A DNA stretch of 64,000 nucleotides from Kordia sp. TARA_039_SRF (GTDB lineage: Bacteria; Bacteroidota; Bacteroidia; Flavobacteriales; Flavobacteriaceae): positions 618,430 to 682,429 of the forward strand of contig SMNH02000001.1 in assembly GCA_006383075.2 (NCBI GenBank), read 5' to 3'. A model generated the notes under the pieces. The model worked only from the letters and a program-made list of their open reading frames with translations. It did no database searches and was not told where the DNA came from. Below are positions 60,280 through 64,000 of the stretch, one piece after another. The first letter of the stretch is position 1, and every line of letters starts with the position of its first letter. Both the position numbers and the translations under genes were made by a program.

Positions 60280-60435
60280 TTACTGTTTTAGTTTCTTTAT
60301 TTCATCGTAGCAATTACACGCTGTGCATTCAATTGCTTTTTCAAGAGCTTCATCTATAGCTTTGTTCCATGCTTTCTTAATTACTGCTTTTGAAAGGTCG
60401 TTTTCTAAATCTTTGATTACCTGTTTTACACTCAT
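60280..60435 (-). CDS. 51-residue helical protein with Cys pair
   Basis: The protein is MSVKQVIKDLENDLSKAVIKKAWNKAIDEALEKAIECTACNCYDEIKKLKQ. It has two helices and a CTACNC cluster. The ATG at 60435 follows the CTGTAG junction directly (CTGTAGTATG). Confidence 0.6.
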   Translation of the reverse strand: MSVKQVIKDLENDLSKAVIKKAWNKAIDEALEKAIECTACNCYDEIKKLKQ

Positions 60436-60436
60436 A

Positions 60437-60667
60437 CTACAGCTTTTTAAACACTTTTTTAGCTTCGACTTCCATTCCATATCCAGCAACTTGCTGCAAT
60501 AAGTCATTACTTAATTCTGCATCCTTTGGAATAAAAAAGTATCCGCTTCTTGGCGTTGTGGTTGATTGAATTGCTCTTATGTCTCCTTCAGAGAATTCTA
60601 CTAAAACTGTGATCGATTGTATTGAACCGTTTTTGAATTCAATCTGTGATTTTAAAATATCATCCAT
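60437..60667 (-). CDS. Unknown 76-residue protein
   Basis: A small alpha/beta-like protein (MDDILKSQIEFKNGSIQSITVLVEFSEGD to GYGMEVEAKKVFKKL). It ends CTGTAG, with the next ATG one base further. Function unknown. Confidence 0.6.
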   Translation of the reverse strand: MDDILKSQIEFKNGSIQSITVLVEFSEGDIRAIQSTTTPRSGYFFIPKDAELSNDLLQQVAGYGMEVEAKKVFKKL

Positions 60668-60723
60668 TTTGATAATTTTTTTAGAGCGTCCGTTGGAATA
60701 GGCGGTTCGCGATACCTACAGTA

Positions 60724-61065
60724 TTATTTACCATCGAATCCACAACGCTTCATGATTTCGTAGTGTTCGTCGACAGGTTTATTAGTTTTACTTTGTTTTA
60801 CTAGTTCTACACCGATTCTTTTAAATGCTGATTCGAAACTTTCTTCAGTCTGCGGAAAAGAAGTATTAAAAGATCGTCGAGGCGCAGGAAAATTATCAAG
60901 AATGAAATTCCATGATTGGAATTCTTTGATAAAAAATAACTCCCCTATAAATATTCCATCCTTTGTCACATCCCAAGCAAAATCATACATAGGAACATTG
61001 CAAGGTTTGTGGTTTATATTCTTGTAGATGTTGGATACATCATTTGGGTTTAGTTTACCTTCCAT
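60724..61065 (-). CDS. Unknown 113-residue protein
   Basis: The protein contains MYDFAWDVTKDGIFIGELFFIKEFQSWNFILDNFPAPRRSF and a helical end (EHYEIMKRCGFDGK). No domain is recognised. It is part of the early microprotein chain. Confidence 0.6.
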   Translation of the reverse strand: MEGKLNPNDVSNIYKNINHKPCNVPMYDFAWDVTKDGIFIGELFFIKEFQSWNFILDNFPAPRRSFNTSFPQTEESFESAFKRIGVELVKQSKTNKPVDEHYEIMKRCGFDGK

Positions 61066-61077
61066 ACTACAGGTTTT

Positions 61078-61248
61078 TCAGTTAGTAGGCACAATCCAAG
61101 TTTTAATTCCCTTGAGCTGTAATTCAATGTTTTTCTCTTCAGCTTTATCGCTTGAAAAAATTTCAGCTTTTGATTTGTCGGTTGTGAATTCTCCATCTTT
61201 TTTGAAAAACATGGTTGGTTCGGTGCTTTGTAATTCTAGTCTATACAT
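61078..61248 (-). CDS. 56-residue microprotein
   Basis: The frame encodes MYRLELQSTEPTMFFKKDGEFTTDKSKAEIFSSDKAEEKN, then IELQLKGIKTWIVPTN. It is beta/alpha-like. The ATG follows ACAGTAGAAATT. It fills the gap between two early genes with standard spacing. Confidence 0.6.
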   Translation of the reverse strand: MYRLELQSTEPTMFFKKDGEFTTDKSKAEIFSSDKAEEKNIELQLKGIKTWIVPTN

Positions 61249-61259
61249 AATTTCTACTG

Positions 61260-61421
61260 TTATTTATATTGATTAATACAACTCTGACAGCCAAAACCGT
61301 CAGGTAGCTCTTCTACTTTTTCCAAGCAATAATTGCATGTAGGTTTTCTTAGAGCATCTCCTACTGCTTTTAAAGCTTGAGCTGCTGTTATTCCTTTTTC
61401 TTGATATTCGTTTGCTTTCAT
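61260..61421 (-). CDS. 53-residue zinc ribbon-like microprotein
   Basis: A helical first half (MKANEYQEKGITAAQALKAVGDALRK) is followed by two CxxC knuckles (CNYC and CQSC, 15 residues apart), which look like a zinc ribbon. The ATG is preceded by ACAGTAGAAA, which includes the previous gene's stop. Confidence 0.65.
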   Translation of the reverse strand: MKANEYQEKGITAAQALKAVGDALRKPTCNYCLEKVEELPDGFGCQSCINQYK

Positions 61422-61424
61422 TTT

Positions 61425-61613
61425 CTACTGTTTGTTTAGTTGTTCAAATTCTTCTTTGTAAGCTTCTGGTAATACTTCAGAAAGTAACTCCATCGATTCA
61501 TAGAAATGCTTAGACCCTTTTGCAGAAATGTAAAGTGCACTAGCAATCTTATTTATTCCTGATCCTTTCATTACTATCAATTCATTGATTTTTTGAAACT
61601 TTGGTTTTGCCAT
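61425..61613 (-). CDS. Unknown 62-residue protein
   Basis: The protein starts MAKPKFQKINELIVMKGSGINKIASALYIS and is helical. The ATG at 61613 directly follows ACTGTAGTT; a longer frame would overlap the MazG-like gene by 71 bp. Function unknown. Confidence 0.6.
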   Translation of the reverse strand: MAKPKFQKINELIVMKGSGINKIASALYISAKGSKHFYESMELLSEVLPEAYKEEFEQLNKQ

Positions 61614-61623
61614 AACTACAGTA

Positions 61624-62019
61624 TTAGTATTTCTTTCCGTGTTTGTGTTCTCGTGATTTGTTATAGCGAAATTTTGCTTTAATATGAGTTTCAAGATCGA
61701 TCCCTTTATAGGCAGCTAAATCCATTACTCGAATCATAACATCTGCTAATTCATCTTCAAAGGTGTCTTTGCAAGACATTTTGAATACAGCTTGAAATTG
61801 TACATCATCTTCGATATTTAAATCTTCTCTCAGTGTTTTTCCGTCTACAATCCAATGTTCACTGTCTAATTCACAGTACTTGTCATTTCGGTCTGCTTCT
61901 AAAGCTTCACTTACTTCTGAATGAACCAAAGCGAGCATTTCGCCTACGTTCTTTTCGTTGTCGTAAAATCCTTTTTCTTTGTTGTTTTTGTGGATTTGTT
62001 GCGCTAATTCGTTTATCAT
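61624..62019 (-). CDS. MazG-like nucleotide pyrophosphohydrolase
   Basis: The 131-residue protein has the all-alpha NTP pyrophosphatase pattern: HSEVSEALEADRNDKY (first metal-binding helix) and FEDELADVMIRVMDLAAYKGIDLETHIKAKFRYNKSRE (ExxD-type second helix). It probably hydrolyses (d)NTPs or modified nucleotides. The family is frequent in phages, where it can tune nucleotide pools or alarmones. Confidence 0.8.
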   Translation of the reverse strand: MINELAQQIHKNNKEKGFYDNEKNVGEMLALVHSEVSEALEADRNDKYCELDSEHWIVDGKTLREDLNIEDDVQFQAVFKMSCKDTFEDELADVMIRVMDLAAYKGIDLETHIKAKFRYNKSREHKHGKKY

Positions 62020-62034
62020 ATCGTATTTGATTAA

Positions 62035-62790
62035 TTACAGTATTTTTAATTGATTAATTGGTATTTCAGTTTCTTCTACAAACGTTCTGAACTGGTCCAA
62101 GTCAGCGCGTTGACTTTCAAATCTTTTGTTTTGTGATTGATAGTATTCTTTATCTATTTCGTATCCATTAAAATCAAAACCTAATTTGTATGCGGCAATT
62201 CTACTGCTGCCAGAACCTAAGTGCGTATCAAGTATTTTATCTCCTTCTTTAGCATACTTCATAAGTAACCATTCATACAATGGAACTGGCTTTTGCGTCG
62301 GGTGTATTTTCTTTTCATTATTAGCTCCGCCTTTGTTTGAATAGGTAAACATTGAAGCTGGCTTATCAAATGAAGTCCAAGCCATTTCCCATTGGCTAAA
62401 ATTCTCCCATGGTTGTAGCTTATTCCAACATACTACGCATCGGGTTGGTGGTAAATCAAAATAGTTGCCGCCCCAAATAATTTGATTTTCTGAAATTCTA
62501 AATAACTCCTTGAAATACTCAACTGGCGGCTTAACATCCCAATCCAAAGACATTGTATTCAATGCTCTGTTTTTTAATTTTCCACTTCCTTTGGAAAAAC
62601 GCGCCTTTCTAAGTTTATTCGCAACACTGTCGGATGTTCCGCTCTTGTTTTTTGATTTGTTCGCACCCATATTCATATTAGGTGCATCTATTCCATAAGG
62701 GGGATCTACAATTGCAAGTTGAAAATGGTTGTCGGGAAACTTTTTCATTTCCTTCAGACAATCTGCGTTGTGTACTTCGCTTAATGGCAT
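62035..62790 (-). CDS. DNA methyltransferase, N4/N6 type, orphan
   Basis: The 251-residue enzyme has motif IV as DPPYG (AIVDPPYGIDAPN, about residues 28-40) before motif I (ILDTHLGSGSSRIAAYKLGFDFNGYEID, about residues 193-220), the beta-type order. It also has the family segment IIWGGNYFDLPPTRCVVCWNK and HPTQKPVPLYEWLLMKYAKEGDKILD. No restriction enzyme is near, so it probably protects phage DNA or regulates genes. Confidence 0.88.
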   Translation of the reverse strand: MPLSEVHNADCLKEMKKFPDNHFQLAIVDPPYGIDAPNMNMGANKSKNKSGTSDSVANKLRKARFSKGSGKLKNRALNTMSLDWDVKPPVEYFKELFRISENQIIWGGNYFDLPPTRCVVCWNKLQPWENFSQWEMAWTSFDKPASMFTYSNKGGANNEKKIHPTQKPVPLYEWLLMKYAKEGDKILDTHLGSGSSRIAAYKLGFDFNGYEIDKEYYQSQNKRFESQRADLDQFRTFVEETEIPINQLKIL

Positions 62791-62816
62791 CTCTTTAATT
62801 ACTGTTTTTTGAGTTT

Positions 62817-62840
62817 AAAAAAATGCTCGTCTTTCCGAGC
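62817..62840 (-). terminator. Intrinsic terminator inside the early operon
   Basis: GCTCG-GAAAGA-CGAGC followed by CA-T7 on the minus strand. It lies between the broken small gene at 62849 and the methyltransferase, so it should reduce readthrough into the downstream early genes. Confidence 0.75.
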
Positions 62841-62848
62841 CGTCAGAC

Positions 62849-62974
62849 TCAATACACGTTTGGCGTTTTGTATTCCCGTCCGTCTTGTCGTATCTCTATT
62901 CTTTCCAAGATGTCATCGGTTAGATCGACCACCACCGAAAGGTCAACGCGAATGTATCAAGTCACTTCTTGCAT
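62849..62974 (-). pseudogene. Small early gene with in-frame TGA at codon 6
   Basis: ATG at 62974 gives MQEVT, then TGA (62959-62957), then an intact frame YIRVDLSVVVDLTDDILERI and EIRQDGREYKTPNVY to a final TGA. The composition after the stop is coding-like. It is a microprotein with a nonsense codon, or translation starts at a downstream GTG (near 62938) or by readthrough. Confidence 0.5.
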
Positions 62975-62995
62975 ATATAAAGGGTTACGTTAATT

Positions 62996-63232
62996 CTACA
63001 GATTTTTGTACATGCGCATGCACATTGCAGCGGTCTGTACGAGTTCTTCTCTTATGTGTTCTTGTGTTCCTTTTTCATAATGAAAATGAAGTACTGCTTT
63101 CGTAACTTCTCCAGCTTCTTCATTCATAATTGCAACACGCCTAAAATCACATTCAGGATATTCAGGATGTTTCTGTTCGGCTCTTTTGAGTTCAGTTTGA
63201 ACTTCTTGCAAAAATTGATTTTCTATGCTCAT
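62996..63232 (-). CDS. Second MazG-like protein, short
   Basis: The 78-residue protein (MSIENQFLQEVQTELKRAEQKHPEYPECDFRRVAIMNEEAGEVTKAVLHFHYEKGTQEHIREELVQTAAMCMRMYKNL) has the EEAGE..KA and EEL.QTA helices of the MazG-like fold. It is shorter than the protein at 61624. It probably acts on nucleotides, alone or as a dimer. Confidence 0.7.
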   Translation of the reverse strand: MSIENQFLQEVQTELKRAEQKHPEYPECDFRRVAIMNEEAGEVTKAVLHFHYEKGTQEHIREELVQTAAMCMRMYKNL

Positions 63233-63265
63233 AATTTTCGTTTTGCGTAGCTCGATAGCTACTGT

Positions 63266-63577
63266 TTATTCGATTATTTCATGAACTTTTGTTATCAAAC
63301 CATTAGCTATCATATATCGCTTCATTTGGAGTAATTTACCTTGAAGAATCCTTATTTCTTCAGTTAGCAATTGCTTCTTTTTCTCTTTTTCTCTGCGTTC
63401 AATTTCCCGCTTACTTTTCATTTCGCTCATTGCCTGGTCATCATCCTTCATAAATGCTGTCATAAGTATTTCGCCCATAATGTCGCCTGCAACTCCTTTT
63501 TCAGGAAGAGCTTCTAATCCTTCAACTAATAGTTGAAAATCGTTTTCTGTAAGGTTAATGTCTTTTAAATTTTGCAT
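63266..63577 (-). CDS. Unknown 103-residue coiled-coil protein
   Basis: The first half is acidic (LTENDFQLLVEGLEALPEKGVAGDIMGEILMTAFMKDD). The second half is a strongly charged coiled coil (KSKREIERREKEKKKQLLTEEIRILQGKLLQMKRYM). No family recognised. Confidence 0.6.
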   Translation of the reverse strand: MQNLKDINLTENDFQLLVEGLEALPEKGVAGDIMGEILMTAFMKDDDQAMSEMKSKREIERREKEKKKQLLTEEIRILQGKLLQMKRYMIANGLITKVHEIIE

Positions 63578-63627
63578 AGTCTTTGTGTTTTTGTCTCGCT
63601 CTTTGGAAAGTAGGTAGAGCGATTAAC

Positions 63628-63789
63628 CTACAGTATATATTTATCTATTAATGTCATTATTAACGCTCCAATTGTAACTCCAAATAGAAAAATTTGAAAT
63701 ATTGGCTCTTTTCCTTTACTTCTACTTTGTCCACAATCACAATATCCTTTTCCATAGTTAGGACATGTCGGGCATTTTTCATCTTTCAT
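63628..63789 (-). CDS. 53-residue membrane microprotein with Cys knuckles
   Basis: The frame encodes MKDEKCPTCPNYGKGYCDCGQSRSKGK and a transmembrane helix (IFQIFLFGVTIGALIMTLI). The Cys pairs look like a small metal-binding head on a membrane anchor. Its ATG follows ACAGTACCAACT and its stop lies in CTGTAG. Confidence 0.6.
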   Translation of the reverse strand: MKDEKCPTCPNYGKGYCDCGQSRSKGKEPIFQIFLFGVTIGALIMTLIDKYIL

Positions 63790-63801
63790 AGTTGGTACTG
63801 T

Positions 63802-63984
63802 TTAAATATCTTCTCCGTTAACTGTAACATTGAACTCTGAATCGTCAAATTCATAACCTTCTACATCAATTAATTCTATACCTAAAGAACCATCCATTTT
63901 CGGATAACCTTCAGCGGCATCAAAATCTTGTCTCACTCCTATGGTATTATGCCTGTTTTGAGTTGCGAAATTGAATGCAGACAT
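63802..63984 (-). CDS. Unknown 60-residue acidic protein
   Basis: The protein starts MSAFNFATQNRHNTIGVRQDFDAAEGY and ends FDDSEFNVTVNGEDI. It is acidic and beta-like. It is the rightmost complete gene. The 16 bases beyond its ATG probably belong to another early gene outside the window. Confidence 0.55.
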   Translation of the reverse strand: MSAFNFATQNRHNTIGVRQDFDAAEGYPKMDGSLGIELIDVEGYEFDDSEFNVTVNGEDI

Positions 63985-64000
63985 AGCATACTTCTTGGCT

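Overview
The window looks like a piece of a Bacteroidota chromosome, most likely Flavobacteriaceae. The DNA is AT-rich. The promoters I can read use the flavobacterial TAnnTTTG -7 box. There is a short conserved flavobacterial protein beside a tRNA-Arg without an encoded CCA, and the phage genes are of Bacteroidota type (BACON-domain tail protein). The genus cannot be fixed from the sequence.

Region 1 (1-22682) is host-side accessory DNA. It is a leftward operon of six genes encoding, in order of transcription, proteins of 738, 1038, 218, 2736, 2412 and 232 residues. None has a signal peptide. The two giants carry beta-propeller blades, a repeated Cys-containing module and Fn3-like ends. The 1038-residue protein has a central hydrophobic hairpin, and the last gene is a phage tail fibre-like protein. 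I do not recognise the cassette; it is the best candidate here for an undescribed contractile-tail-like or secreted system.

Region 2 (23200-23552) is the core genome edge: the 50-residue flavobacterial protein and tRNA-Arg(ACG).

Region 3 (about 23553 to beyond 64000) is a prophage integrated at the 3' end of that tRNA. The integrase reads rightward next to the tRNA and nearly everything else reads leftward. From the right edge the order is: early and nucleotide-metabolism genes (two MazG-like proteins, an orphan DNA methyltransferase, many microproteins); a primase-helicase; a 280-bp array of 14 GTTGGA/TCCAAC boxes (possible origin); tail fibre genes; S49 protease, capsid and tail tube-like genes; small regulatory genes; a membrane protein/lipoprotein pair; a rightward Cro/CI-type repressor; terminase genes; portal and connector genes; a regulatory and moron block with an outer-membrane beta-barrel; and tape measure and distal tail genes ending tail-to-tail against the integrase. 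The right attachment site and a recognisable endolysin are not in the window.

Three promoter families can be read in the prophage. (i) Five late-operon starts share TGTCCTTTTC, a constant 17-nt spacer and a degenerate -7 box. (ii) Three operons share an AT-rich operator/promoter. (iii) Three small genes share a TATATTTG-like promoter followed by a leader RNA whose closed stem holds a sequence complementary to the gene's own start codon region; in one case the match is 18 nt and perfect. With a 36-bp perfect palindrome and a repeated ACWGTA gene-junction motif, these suggest a layered control programme of the phage that deserves experimental attention.
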